From Eukaryota sp. TZLM1-RC (taxonomy: Eukaryota; Metamonada: BaSk clade), in assembly GCA_040285825.1 (NCBI GenBank), contig JAUPSS010000013.1, positions 124,001 through 188,000 on the forward strand: a DNA stretch of 64,000 nucleotides, in the 5' to 3' direction. Every line of letters starts with the position of its first letter. Within the stretch, counting starts at the first letter, position 1. This document shows, in pieces, positions 30,561-40,120 of the stretch. The position numbers were made by a program, and so were the translations under genes. The notes under the pieces were generated by a model, which searched no databases, was not told the DNA's origin, and was given only the letters and a program-made list of their open reading frames with translations.

Positions 30561-32626
30561 GGGACAACACCAAAATCCACACGTACCACAATTTTTAATC
30601 AAAATCCACAAACATTTCTCAAAGTAATTTTCACAATCCACATCATCCAGAACCTGTGATGAAAATCCACATATGACGTGACCCAAATCTTTTCAAGTTG
30701 GTTGATCAAAATCATCTTTATTGAACACCTCTATTCAACTGCTTCTTATGAAACAATAAACTATTGATTAGGACAACCTCTTTTGTTATGGTTTACTACT
30801 CCACATAAACCACACTTATAAATGCGTTTCTGAGCTGGCTCTAATGAAGTTTGAGATCTTCTGGGCTTACTTCCTGATTTTTTCTCTCTTGCATTCCTCA
30901 TACGAACTTTCTTGGGTCTGCCCACTCTCGGCTTGGCAATTGGAGGCCCGCTAACATTTACTTCCGGTGCTCTTTCATCAGATTCAACGTTACTCTCCAA
31001 CGTAACATCATCAACAGATAATATTCTCCCCTCGTAGGCACGTAAATACCATAAAGAAGAGTGCTGTGGTGCACAGTATTCAATTCCTCTTGAACCGTTC
31101 CTTGTCAAAAACATCAGCAAGTGAGCACATGGAATTCCTTCTTTCCCATCACAGCAACTACAACTTTTTTCCTCAATATCAACGTTGAACACTCTACCAC
31201 TGTCTATGACCTCAAACTCATCGTCATCAACTTCAATAGATCTTAAGTCACGCAACAACATCAACCTCTCCTCAAGATTCTTAACAGCTCTTGGAACTAA
31301 AGGGAATTCAATCATTGCTCTTGCTTCTTTTCGTCTTGATACAAACCATCTTCCAAGCATTGCTCTGATACTATCAAACATTTGAACAATAGGTTGTTCT
31401 CTGGCTTCGTTGATAGCAGCATTGAGTGATTCCACGACGTTACTTGTGGTATGTCCCCACCTGTTTCCAGGAAAAATGCACTCGACCCAACGTTGAGGAT
31501 CTGCCGTCTTCTCGATATATTCCGCTGCCGTCTGTGAGACAATCGCCATTTCTTTTAGAATATCGTTGTAGTCATTGAGATTTTTTGCTTTTGCTAGTCG
31601 AAAAATAAAGGGCCTAGCTTTTTTTGATCCTTTACCTGTTGCATTATCAGCAAGATGTTTTACACAGAATGCATGAGGACATCCAGGAAGTACAGCCTCC
31701 ACTGCATTGATCAGACCTTTTTGCCGATCAGAAATGATTGAAGTACATGAGATAACAAATATGTTGCGAAGATGATCTAGAAACCACGACCAAGTTGCTG
31801 TATTTTCAGTATCAACAACTCCAAACGCTAGAGGGAATGTCTGTCCATTTGCGTCAATTGTTGCAGCTACCAAGATTGTTCCAAGATACTGATTTTTGAT
31901 GAAACAGCCGTCCAACTCGATCACAGGTTTACAATATTGCTGACCAGTAATGGATGCTGAAAACGCCAAAAAGCAACGACTAAAGCGATCATCATCACCT
32001 GCTTCAACAAAAGCCACAGTTCCTGGCATTTTCTGTTTCAAACGTTCGAAGTAACGAGGTAGTAGGCTGAAGGACTTCTCCTTGTCTCCATATAACAACA
32101 TTTGTGCTTCTTTTACCACTCTAGAACATGCGTTATGATTGATTGCCATGTCAGACATCCTTTGCATTCTAGTTGGAGATACTGGTCCACAACGTCTGAA
32201 ATCCTCTTTCAACATAAGAGCCACAATTTTCGCAGGAACGTGATTTTTTGATTGTGCTTGACAAGGTGTGTTGTGCTCCACGAACTTCGTAACAATCCAA
32301 ACATCGCAATCAAGAGGGGACGTAGCAATAAAACGAAAGGGACACTTCTCATCATCACACTTGATTTCCCAGCGGGTCTTGTTGTTATTTTGAGCAGGAG
32401 AGAACTCTTTGTTGATTTCAATACCATATTGATGCAGAGTTGTTATCATTTTGTCACGAGATTCGAAAGTATCGTTCACTGAGATGGATATAGGTTCAGA
32501 AGCTTTAAGTTTATTAAGATTAAGAGCAATAGTCATTTTTGTGGTTTTTGATGAAAAAGATGGGACTAATGTTGCTGTGGATTTTGATGGAAATTGATTT
32601 AATCATGTGGATTTTGGTGTTTTCCC
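30561..32626 (-). mobile_element. Intact MULE DNA transposon with TIRs and 9-bp target duplication
   Basis: The left end starts GGGACAACACCAAAATCCAC. The reverse complement of the right end starts GGGAAAACACCAAAATCCAC, and 21 of the first 23 bases match. TAAAATAAA (9 bp) flanks both ends (30,552-30,560 and 32,627-32,635), the duplication length usual for Mutator-like elements. Between lies one uninterrupted transposase gene. AAAATCCAC words repeat inside both ends (30,571, 30,601 and 30,662 on the left; inverted at 32,576 and 32,606 on the right), as expected of transposase-binding subterminal repeats. Confidence 0.93.
30761..32536 (-). CDS. MULE transposase
   Basis: 591 codons, intact. Residues about 20-115 form the MuDR-type N-terminal DNA-binding region with a zinc-binding pattern (WEIKCDDEKCPFRF, later EHNTPC). 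The DDE catalytic core includes Asp209 in ELDGCF, Asp270 in ISDRQKG followed by the C/H pair CPHAFCVKH, and a Glu at about 369 in NVVESLNAA. A SWIM zinc finger follows (SCSCCDG...CAHLL, about 458-473). A basic AT-hook-like stretch (KPRVGRPKKVR, about 530) and a C-terminal zinc knuckle (CGLCGVVNHNKRGC) complete it. The start ATG lies 90 nt inside the right end. With intact gene and termini this copy may be autonomous. Confidence 0.95.
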   Translation of the reverse strand: MTIALNLNKLKASEPISISVNDTFESRDKMITTLHQYGIEINKEFSPAQNNNKTRWEIKCDDEKCPFRFIATSPLDCDVWIVTKFVEHNTPCQAQSKNHVPAKIVALMLKEDFRRCGPVSPTRMQRMSDMAINHNACSRVVKEAQMLLYGDKEKSFSLLPRYFERLKQKMPGTVAFVEAGDDDRFSRCFLAFSASITGQQYCKPVIELDGCFIKNQYLGTILVAATIDANGQTFPLAFGVVDTENTATWSWFLDHLRNIFVISCTSIISDRQKGLINAVEAVLPGCPHAFCVKHLADNATGKGSKKARPFIFRLAKAKNLNDYNDILKEMAIVSQTAAEYIEKTADPQRWVECIFPGNRWGHTTSNVVESLNAAINEAREQPIVQMFDSIRAMLGRWFVSRRKEARAMIEFPLVPRAVKNLEERLMLLRDLRSIEVDDDEFEVIDSGRVFNVDIEEKSCSCCDGKEGIPCAHLLMFLTRNGSRGIEYCAPQHSSLWYLRAYEGRILSVDDVTLESNVESDERAPEVNVSGPPIAKPRVGRPKKVRMRNAREKKSGSKPRRSQTSLEPAQKRIYKCGLCGVVNHNKRGCPNQ

Positions 32627-32746
32627 TAAAATAAATACAAAATAGAGCAATTACACAAAATCTGTAACCTTAAATTTTCCAGGAGCTAGTGTTTCGTTCA
32701 AAGGGAAAGAAACAGTAGTTCAAGATGAACACATAATAAAACATAA

Positions 32747-32958
32747 TGAGAATTCCTGAGAATTCCTGAGAATTCCACATCAAATGGATTGATGGTCTTG
32801 GCTGGTTAGTCTCAGACATAACTGTATAAATGTAAATAAATAAATAAATACGAGGATGTATTTGTAGTCTGTAGTCTGTCAGCCCACAATGAACCGGTTG
32901 GGGGAACATGCAGAACACATAATACACCTGAGAATTCCTGAGAATTCCTGAGAATCCC
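32747..32958. repeat. Two triplets of a 10-bp tandem repeat (TGAGAATTCC)
   Basis: Three head-to-tail TGAGAATTCC units lie at 32,747-32,776 and three more (the last with one change) at 32,929-32,958, 182 bp apart. The similarity continues on both sides (AACACATAATA before, ACATCAAATGGAT after), so this is a direct repeat of roughly 60 bp containing the tandem units. A TAAA simple repeat lies between. Function unknown. Confidence 0.7.
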
Positions 32959-33074
32959 ACATCAAATGGATATTGAATAAAAAGTCGTGAACACTGATGT
33001 AAGCTTCTCAGCACTGAGAGTTAGTATACACTAATCACCTTGGAAATACGTTGATGAAAACAGCTACTGCTGTC

Positions 33075-33625
33075 TCCTTAGTCGTCTTACACGCCTGGTC
33101 TTCGAAATGGTTCTGGCCTAGTACCAGTGAATTACTCACTGATTACATTCTCCAGCTGATTTTTGGAGGCTGAGATGTCCCTAGAACAGTTGGTCTGACC
33201 TTACGGGCAATCGAACTTAGCGTTATTTACCCTTCCGTCATCATGATATATCTTTCTATTAAAGACCTTACAGCAATTCAGTTTTGCTGAAGTCATAAAC
33301 TGGTCCCCCACTTTGACGTTTTCAATGTGTTTTTTGATTTGTTTGAGAAAAATCTTTCTGGGGGATTTCACAGCTTGACGAGATGGACCACCGCCGCCAT
33401 TGCCGAACCAAATTATGATGTTTCTTCCTTCAGACAAGCGTTTAATTTTGTTAATAACACTAGTTATTCTCTTTTGCCTTCGTATGAAAAAATCAAACTT
33501 ATTTCTGGTATGTTTTTTTCTTGCACCACGCTCCAGGTTTCCACACATAATTGCAAAAAATTCAGGTCGTTCCTCAGATTCAGAAACATAAGGTAAACTT
33601 ATTTCAATAAGATACTCTGGAAGCT
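33075..33625 (-). pseudogene. Fanzor (eukaryotic TnpB-like) nuclease remnant, C-terminal half
   Basis: The minus strand reads, in order: a basic helix rich in RR/KR (HTRNKFDFFIRRQKRI), NIIIWFGNGGGG, then SPRKIFLKQIKKH, VKVGDQFMTSAKLNCC, and after an in-frame stop CSRDISASKN, then RPEPFRR. This is the layout of the end of the Fanzor/TnpB RuvC fold: the GdG strand, a (D/E)xFxTSkxCsxC zinc ribbon, and the NRDxNAxxN motif with the last catalytic Asp, followed by the C-terminal RP-x-x-F-R of many Fanzors. Stops within the zinc ribbon and before RPEP show it is dead. The N-terminal half, with the first RuvC Asp, was not found. Confidence 0.6.
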
Positions 33626-34149
33626 CTGAGCCGAATCACTATTAGGAGTTGAGTGAGAGAAGGAGAGTGATTTGAATTTCGTTCTTTTGGGTTAAGCAGC
33701 AAGCCAGAACCCTCAAATACATGTGCAGTATTTCGGAAACAACCAGTAGTCCAACAACAAATATTGTAAGAGTAAAATGTAAAGCTAAAAGAAATAGTGT
33801 ACTAGTGATGTTTGAGCAAGGAAAGACGACATTTCAGTAATATTACGGTACATAAATTTAATGCTCCTCAGTTTGCACAACCACATCGTAGTCATCTATA
33901 ACTTATGGGAAGAATTAAATAAAATGTCATTTTATTTTATTTCATATTTGGTCCATTTTCAGACTTTTAAAAGCAAATATCTTTTCCAAATTAAAGTTCA
34001 ACTTTGATTTACGACCATGTCTCAAGCAATTGTTCGTAGTCGACTTCTTTATAGGCGTAATTCAAGCAGTTTTCGACTGAAAAGAGTTTACAATGACTGT
34101 AATTACCAACAGAAAGGACAAATAATTGGCAGAATGGTTTAAAATGTCT
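33626..34149. other. No supported gene
   Basis: No open frames or motifs. It could hold the decayed N-terminal part of the Fanzor remnant, but nothing is legible. Confidence 0.35.
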
Positions 34150-34300
34150 TAGTTCTTTTTTTGATACATATTTTATTCAAACAAAATTGTAAAAAACTAA
34201 AAATCAATCTCCTCAAACTCCACATTTACTATTGAAAATTTACCTACAGTTTTTTCTTCATAAAATTCTCCTAGTTGGGATTCAAGTTATTGATTTTTTA
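34150..34300 (-). mobile_element. Retrotransposon 3'-end fragment
   Basis: About 130 bp nearly identical to 28,190-28,320 (the ATTGTAAAAAACTAAAAATC core and the codons before it), ending in the same 3' tail. It is a second copy of the same retrotransposon end, just upstream of the palmitoyltransferase gene. Confidence 0.65.
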
Positions 34301-34443
34301 AAATGTCTTAGTATTCCTTTTAAGTGAAATCCTCACACTGAAATTCCTTAAGAATGATTGCTTTCTTGAAACCCGCAATACATGTGATACACACTTACCA
34401 ATGTATGTGACTTACACAATATATTTAGCACTCAGTGTAACTT

Positions 34444-35916
34444 ATGCCAACTGATCATGAAAACACACCTCATAAACCCCCACTACTTCGTATGATTCTT
34501 GTCTATATGGGGTTCTTTACACTCATTGTCATTGGACACATCCGACAGCTACTTTTCTCTCTTTTCAAAAGGGAGAAATTTCCATCTTCTGAACACGGTT
34601 ATGGACCCCTCCTCAGAGATTTTGAACACTTTTACCGTCGCCACCTCTACACACGTACTGCGGATGGTTTCAATCGTCCCATCTGCTCAGCCCCATCTCC
34701 CCACATCACCCTACTCGAACGTCGCACCACAGACCACGGCAAGACCTTTCAACTGACTGGAACCACCAAGAACTTGCTCAACTTATCATCTTACAACTAT
34801 TTGGGATTTGCAGGTGGTTCCTCGCCTCACTGCACCAAACAAGCTCTTCTTTGTCTCTACGAGCATGGAGTCTCCCATTCTCTCTTTGGCATGAACAGAG
34901 CCATACACTCTTTGAACCGGGAGCTTGAACTTCGAATGGCCAAGTTTATAGGTCATGAAGATGCTATGGTAATTGGTCAAGGGTTTGCCACCAATCAAGC
35001 AATCATTCCCTCGCTCGTAGGAGAAGATTGTCTTATGCTTTCTGATGAACTCAATCATTCGTCGATAGTTGCCGGTTGTAAACGTTCCATGGGAGTCATT
35101 CGGAAGTTTAAGCACAATGATGTTGCCGACCTTGAAGTTAAACTGCGGCAAGCATTAGCTGATGGTAATAATGGAAAAAGATGGAGAAAGATTCTTGTTC
35201 TTGTAGAAGGCATTTACTCAATGGAAGGTGAGATTGTCCCTTTGAAGAAAATAGTGGAGTTGAAGCGAAAGTACAACTTTTATCTCTACGTTGACGAAGC
35301 GCATTCCATTGGGGCTCTGGGAACTAATGGTAAGGGCGTCTGTGAATACTGTAAAGTCGACGCACGTGATGTTGACGTTTTGATGGGAACATTCACCAAG
35401 TCTTTCAGTTCAGTCGGAGGTTATGTTGCTGGTTCTAGAGATTTGGTTAACTTTTTGAAAACAAACTCTGAAGCTTCTTTTAATACCACACACATGGCTC
35501 CTGTGTGTGCTCAGCAAGTTTTATCTGTTCTTGACTGTCTGGAAGGAAACTGTGGAGTTGATGAGGGTCAGGGTCGATTACGGAAACTTTCCGAAAACAC
35601 GAGATATTTTAGGTCAAAATTGAGGCAGATGGGACTCCTCACCATGGGTTCAGAAGATTCACCAGTTGTTCCCATTCTTTTATATTATTGTGCTAAAATC
35701 CCCGCTGTCTCGAGGGAATGTCTAAAGAGGGGCTTGGCCTTGGTTGTAGTTGGAGCTCCTGCCACCCCAATCATGCTCTCTAGGATAAGAATTTGTATTT
35801 CGGCAGCTCATTCAAGAGATGACCTTGATGAAGCGTTGAGGATTTTGAATGAAGTTGGTAGTTTGACTCGTATAAAGTATTTACCAAGAAAGTTGAGGTC
35901 TTTGGATGCGAGATAG
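34444..35916 (+). CDS. LCB2: Serine palmitoyltransferase-type enzyme (LCB2-like)
   Basis: 490 residues. This PLP enzyme of the alpha-oxoamine synthase family condenses serine and palmitoyl-CoA to start sphingoid base synthesis on the ER. Residues about 15-45 (MILVYMGFFTLIVIGHI...) form one membrane helix, as in LCB2. NYLGFAG (about 117), ELNHSSIVAG (about 200), the DEAHS motif (Asp284, His287) and the PLP-lysine motif GTFTKSFSSVGGY (Lys319) are present. The lysine separates it from the inactive LCB1 subunit. The usual STR-x-x-x-G segment is replaced by HSLFGMNRAIHS, which is unusual. It is intronless. Other alpha-oxoamine synthases (ALA synthase, KBL) lack the N-terminal helix and this SSVGGY signature. 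Confidence 0.85.
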   Translation: MPTDHENTPHKPPLLRMILVYMGFFTLIVIGHIRQLLFSLFKREKFPSSEHGYGPLLRDFEHFYRRHLYTRTADGFNRPICSAPSPHITLLERRTTDHGKTFQLTGTTKNLLNLSSYNYLGFAGGSSPHCTKQALLCLYEHGVSHSLFGMNRAIHSLNRELELRMAKFIGHEDAMVIGQGFATNQAIIPSLVGEDCLMLSDELNHSSIVAGCKRSMGVIRKFKHNDVADLEVKLRQALADGNNGKRWRKILVLVEGIYSMEGEIVPLKKIVELKRKYNFYLYVDEAHSIGALGTNGKGVCEYCKVDARDVDVLMGTFTKSFSSVGGYVAGSRDLVNFLKTNSEASFNTTHMAPVCAQQVLSVLDCLEGNCGVDEGQGRLRKLSENTRYFRSKLRQMGLLTMGSEDSPVVPILLYYCAKIPAVSRECLKRGLALVVVGAPATPIMLSRIRICISAAHSRDDLDEALRILNEVGSLTRIKYLPRKLRSLDAR

Positions 35917-36000
35917 TATCTTTTGGATATAAATAAATTTTTAAGCTTTGAATTTATTTATTTTTGAATTAAAATTGTTTTTGAGGTTTTTAATAATACA

Positions 36001-36150
36001 AGCCAACAGTGTAGGCTTAACTTGGCAAAATGCAATGCATACTAGTATTGATGGTAGTTTTAGTTCTATCAATCGTTTGAGTCTTACTGCATCAATTATA
36101 GGGCATGTGCAACAACTGGACGAAATGAGAGTCATAGTGGTAAAGATGAC
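36001..36150 (-). pseudogene. Duplicated fragment of the WD40-like gene
   Basis: The minus strand is nearly identical to 14,605-14,752 of the WD40-like gene, encoding VRLKRLIELKLPSI and VCIAFCQVKPT. It keeps roughly the same frame but has no start, no domain context and a few substitutions (for example TGCACATGCCCT in place of TCACATGCACT). It begins about 85 bp after the palmitoyltransferase stop and is in opposite orientation to its source. Confidence 0.85.
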
Positions 36151-37739
36151 CAGTTGTGGAAAGTGGAATTTAGTCGTGATGCTATAGTAGAGTTGACGAC
36201 TACGTCAGCTCTCAAACTGTATTTGCACTGGAATATTTTAACATCATAAATGTAAAACAACAATGAGTAAATCATTGAAATGAAGTGAGATATTGCTATT
36301 TGAGAGATCGACTTACTTGTTTTTGGTCCCGTCTGGAGCTGTTTCCTTTGAATGCAGCTCTTTGATCACTATGCTTTTTTGAACAAGGACTCATGGCAAA
36401 CTGTTCTTTCAGATTAGCAAACGAATTCAGCAGGAAATGGTCACATTGGTCATCAACTAGGAATACGTATTTGAACTCAAAATTTTATTATGAAAGTAGT
36501 ATTTTTGGTGAAGAATTTCATTGTCGTTGGCCCGAGTTCAATGAACATTTTTCAAAAAGAAACGTAACTAACACATCAATGGTAGTTTAAGTCCAACATA
36601 ATTATGCCATACCCTTGTTTTCAGTATGTACAATACAATGCAGCATAAAATATTTGTTCTTTTGCCTTTTTTTAGCTGGCTTCTTTAAACCTAGCTAAAA
36701 ATTTGATTCTTCTAGTGAAAAATTCACCTTCGGTATTAAAAACAACTGGAACAGAATAGCCTTTTAATTCAAATAGTTAATTAAAATTTAATTCAAATAG
36801 TTAATTAATTAAATTTAGTTAATTTTACTAAGTATAGAAAGTGCACTTTATCACCAAAGAAATCAGAACTGAATTTCAGCATTCCTTGAAAATTAAAAGA
36901 ACAATTTTATAATCATCTTTTGTTCAATTTTTGGTACCTAGTCAACTAATTTGATATTCAAGATTTAGGCTTTGAAGGCTTTAAAACAACTTTACTTTGT
37001 TTCAGTACAAACTCTTTTTTATCAAAAACATGGTTAAGCAATACTTATTTAATGTTATTGATACACTTATTTACTTGAACATCAGTATCTATGCTGCACA
37101 GTCATCACAGCAGAATGGAAAAATAGACAGAAAGCTAGAATAGACTGTGACTGTAAGACAAGCGTTATGGACTCTATCACTACTTTTTCTGTTTTCTGTA
37201 AGTGAAAGAGTGGTGATGACTTTGACAATACTTTGCAAAATATAATTGAGACTCTGTATTATTATTATCAACAATTCTTATTAATGTAAGCTTGTTTGAG
37301 TTTTTTGTCAGAACAATGTTAATTAAATCTCAATTATCTTCAATTATTTCCCATAATGGAGCAGTAATGAACAAGTTGCTCTTAATCAGATGACGATAAT
37401 TTTGACAGTACTCTGATTTGAGTAATTCTGCAAATTACTGATGGCGTCTCTGGTAAAATACTAAACAAGTGCCAAAATGTCGGAAACTTTGACACAACAT
37501 GGGTCAGATGTAATGATACAGTATTTTTCTTAGTCATGACTTTGTCTTCCTATAACTCATGCCACGTTGCAATATAGTTAATATCAATTAAAACAACTGC
37601 TCCTACAAAAAACGACTTATTATACTGTTATAATATTGGCCTTTCTTATTTCAGTGTTTATTTTCATAACTTCGGCTTCAGCTTCAGCAATTGAAACAAG
37701 TATTTAATTTTTATGCAAGAAATGCAACTATTAATCACA
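36151..37739. other. No supported gene
   Basis: AT-rich DNA. A local tandem of TTCAAATAGTTAATTAA-type units lies at 36,770-36,830. Nothing else is supported. Confidence 0.4.
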
Positions 37740-37860
37740 CTGATTAGACAACATTAAGATCAACATCGAAATAATCCATCTCCCACAACATGACAGCTAG
37801 ATGCAACTCTCTCATAGTGAGATTGGAGACAACCATTTTTGGTTGAAATTGAAAAACTAA
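37740..37860 (-). mobile_element. 3' end of a subfamily D retrotransposon
   Basis: It matches the end of the subfamily D copy at 46,384 (ATCAACATC...TCCATCTC and AACTCTCTCATAGTGAGAT). Only about 100 bp remain. A copy of the same segment in the opposite orientation lies at 39,745. Confidence 0.65.
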
Positions 37861-38008
37861 GGCAAACATTTCCAACCATTATTGCATTATTGGACCAGAT
37901 CTTCAATGGTAATCAATGCTGAGAGTTTGAAGAGAAGCTTAAATGTCCTTGAGATGTTTATCTAATCATGACAATGCGTGCATCAGTTAAGATATCTACC
38001 TTCGCTCT

Positions 38009-39256
38009 ATGCATCTACACAGTCTGCTTTTACTATCGGTTTTGCTGTCTTCAGCGCTCACTTTACCACACTTTTTTGATAAAGAAGATGGGGAGCACAC
38101 ATGGTCATCCTTTCGCATAATTAATATTCCCCAATACAACTCGTCTTATCCATGTAGCAAACATCGCGTTCACCTGAAGAACGTCATGGTAGAGAACACT
38201 AACGATGCCATCACCATAACTTACTTTAGCCCTATTTTCTCGCCCAAGCCTTCCTCTACTCTACTCAACCATGCAGCTGTTGCGTGCTGTATGAAGCGTT
38301 CTCTCTCATCTAAGCCGATTACGGTGAAGCGTGTTTCTCATCCACTTTCCCTCCCTTTTACATCTTCAAATCCACTCTACATGATCAACGCTGTTCACCC
38401 CTCCAACTTCTTCCACGCTCTTGTTGATTTATCTACATCATTATTTTACACAATGGCCATGGACAACTACAGTCAGAGTTCCGTGCTTCTCCTCAAATGT
38501 CCAGACGCCCCTTTCCCTTTTCGCTACTTTGACTATCTAGCCCCATTCACTAGTGAAGTGGTCATCAACCAACCCAAACTATTTATTGTTGAAGATCTCT
38601 TTATTGGCCATGACACGACTCCTGTTTACTGCTTAAAGGGAAAAGAGCTTGTGACGGGTTGTGCTTCTGTTTTTGCTGCGTGGAAGTCCCTGTTGGTGAA
38701 TTACTTTCATATCCAGCAGTCTAACCATTCCCAAACGAAAGTCACCATGCTTGATCGTAGACCCGGGAACCGTGAAGTTATCGAGATGAGGGACAGGGAG
38801 TGGAGGAATGAGGTTAAGGAAAAGCTCCAGGAGTATAACATTACCATTGATTTTGTTAATACTGGAAAACTTTCCACACTAAAACAATTAGAAATTGCAT
38901 TAAACTCTGATATTTTATTTGGAACTCATGGTGCTGGGCTGGTATTAGAACTTTTTCAACCGGATTGTTCTGTTGCTATTGTATTAAATCCGCCTAATTG
39001 TTTTAATTATGTCTACGAGAATATTCCAAAAAGGTTAGGTAGAGGGGTAGTTAGTAAAATAGTTGATGCTGATAGTGTTGTTGTTCGTGAAGGAGCCAAG
39101 AAGTGGCTGTTTCAGAATGGTTATCCAAATAATGAAGAGTTTTTTAGAAAACAACTGTGTCATCGCTTTGTCCGTGATGTGGACTTCCACTTGACTGTTG
39201 AGGAGGTGGTTGGTTTAGTGCTTGAAGGTTTTGCTTTATTGGATGATTATGAGTGA
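38009..39256 (+). CDS. Secretory-pathway glycosyltransferase, GT61/DUF563-like
   Basis: 415 residues starting MHLHSLLLLSVLLSSALTL, a cleavable signal peptide or short membrane anchor. The central part has HPSNFFHALVDLSTS (about 130), typical of the nucleotide-sugar side of DUF563 enzymes, where a NxxHxxxD-like motif occurs. Then come LDRRPGNREV (about 250), a LSTLKQLEIALNSDIL helix and the hallmark GTHGAGL (about 310). This family includes plant xylosyltransferases and animal EOGT, which add sugars to N-glycans or secreted proteins in the ER or Golgi. The sugar specificity here cannot be read from sequence. The gene is intronless and is bracketed by inverted fragments of a retrotransposon end. 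Confidence 0.8.
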   Translation: MHLHSLLLLSVLLSSALTLPHFFDKEDGEHTWSSFRIINIPQYNSSYPCSKHRVHLKNVMVENTNDAITITYFSPIFSPKPSSTLLNHAAVACCMKRSLSSKPITVKRVSHPLSLPFTSSNPLYMINAVHPSNFFHALVDLSTSLFYTMAMDNYSQSSVLLLKCPDAPFPFRYFDYLAPFTSEVVINQPKLFIVEDLFIGHDTTPVYCLKGKELVTGCASVFAAWKSLLVNYFHIQQSNHSQTKVTMLDRRPGNREVIEMRDREWRNEVKEKLQEYNITIDFVNTGKLSTLKQLEIALNSDILFGTHGAGLVLELFQPDCSVAIVLNPPNCFNYVYENIPKRLGRGVVSKIVDADSVVVREGAKKWLFQNGYPNNEEFFRKQLCHRFVRDVDFHLTVEEVVGLVLEGFALLDDYE

Positions 39257-39744
39257 TCTGAAATACAGAAGTTTAGATTTATTTAGTTTATCATACTAAT
39301 TTCTGCTGCTTTTTATTGAATACAAATGTTTAATAATTTTTAGTATTTTAGTGTTTGGTGATTTGAAATCAACCACATCTGCACCTTGGTTTTAATAAAT
39401 CCTACTTATACTTTCTTATCAAAACCATTTAATGCAAAAAGCAACTACCTCACCTAGTGAGCATACAATGGAGAATCATGTATGGGGTAGTGAATTGAAG
39501 ATCTTTGATATTTTCGATTACTAGTGATTTGAAGGACAGCTTCACAAATCTGCCATTAATGTAATAAATAAGTATTTCATTTTTTTGTTTGATACTAATG
39601 CACTGTTCCAATAGATCTATTTTGTTCTAGTTCTGAGATCTCATTTCTTTCAAATGAACTCATAAGCACGATAACATGCCCAGAGGTGCGAACTCGCACC
39701 CTACACCACGAATCCATCCATCAATCCATCAATCAATAAGAAAT
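39257..39744. other. No supported gene
   Basis: Spacer. The short inverted word GGTGCGAACTCGCACC occurs at about 39,685-39,700, followed by an ATCCATCAATC simple repeat. Confidence 0.4.
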
Positions 39745-39860
39745 GATCATCTCACTATGAGAGAGTTGCATCTAGTTGTTTTGTTTTGGAAGAGATGGAT
39801 TATTTAGATGTCGATTTATAAGTTTTCTAACTAATAAATAAGTATATTTCAATAAAAAGT
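39745..39860 (+). mobile_element. 3' end of a subfamily D retrotransposon
   Basis: ATCTCACTATGAGAGAGTTG...AGATGGATTATTTAGATG matches, on the + strand, the end of the subfamily D copy at 46.4 kb and the inverted fragment at 37,740. It ends near TTCAATAAAA at 39,850-39,858. Confidence 0.65.
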
Positions 39861-40120
39861 CAAATGATGTTTGTGGTTTATCAATATTGAAATTACTTTT
39901 TCCCAAGAAATTTCAAGGAATTTTATGTGAATTTAACAGAAAATACAAAAAGTATCTAATAAGTGACTTACCTGTTGAATTAAAAAATAATAATATAATT
40001 TTCCAACTTCAAACTTCAACAATAATTAATTCTGATAATTACTGAGAAAAATCAAAAATTTCCCAACTCTGGAAACAAATTAAATAAAAGAGTTTCTGAA
40101 ACCCTATTAATATTAGTCAA

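Noticed and set aside
32670-33014. 114-codon frame on the minus strand
   Set aside because: It is generated by the TGAGAATTCC repeats and simple sequence; its translation repeats the same words and has no domain.
39676-39702. GGTGCGAACTCGCACC, considered as a tRNA T-arm
   Set aside because: No acceptor stem, anticodon arm or D-arm at the right spacing on either strand.
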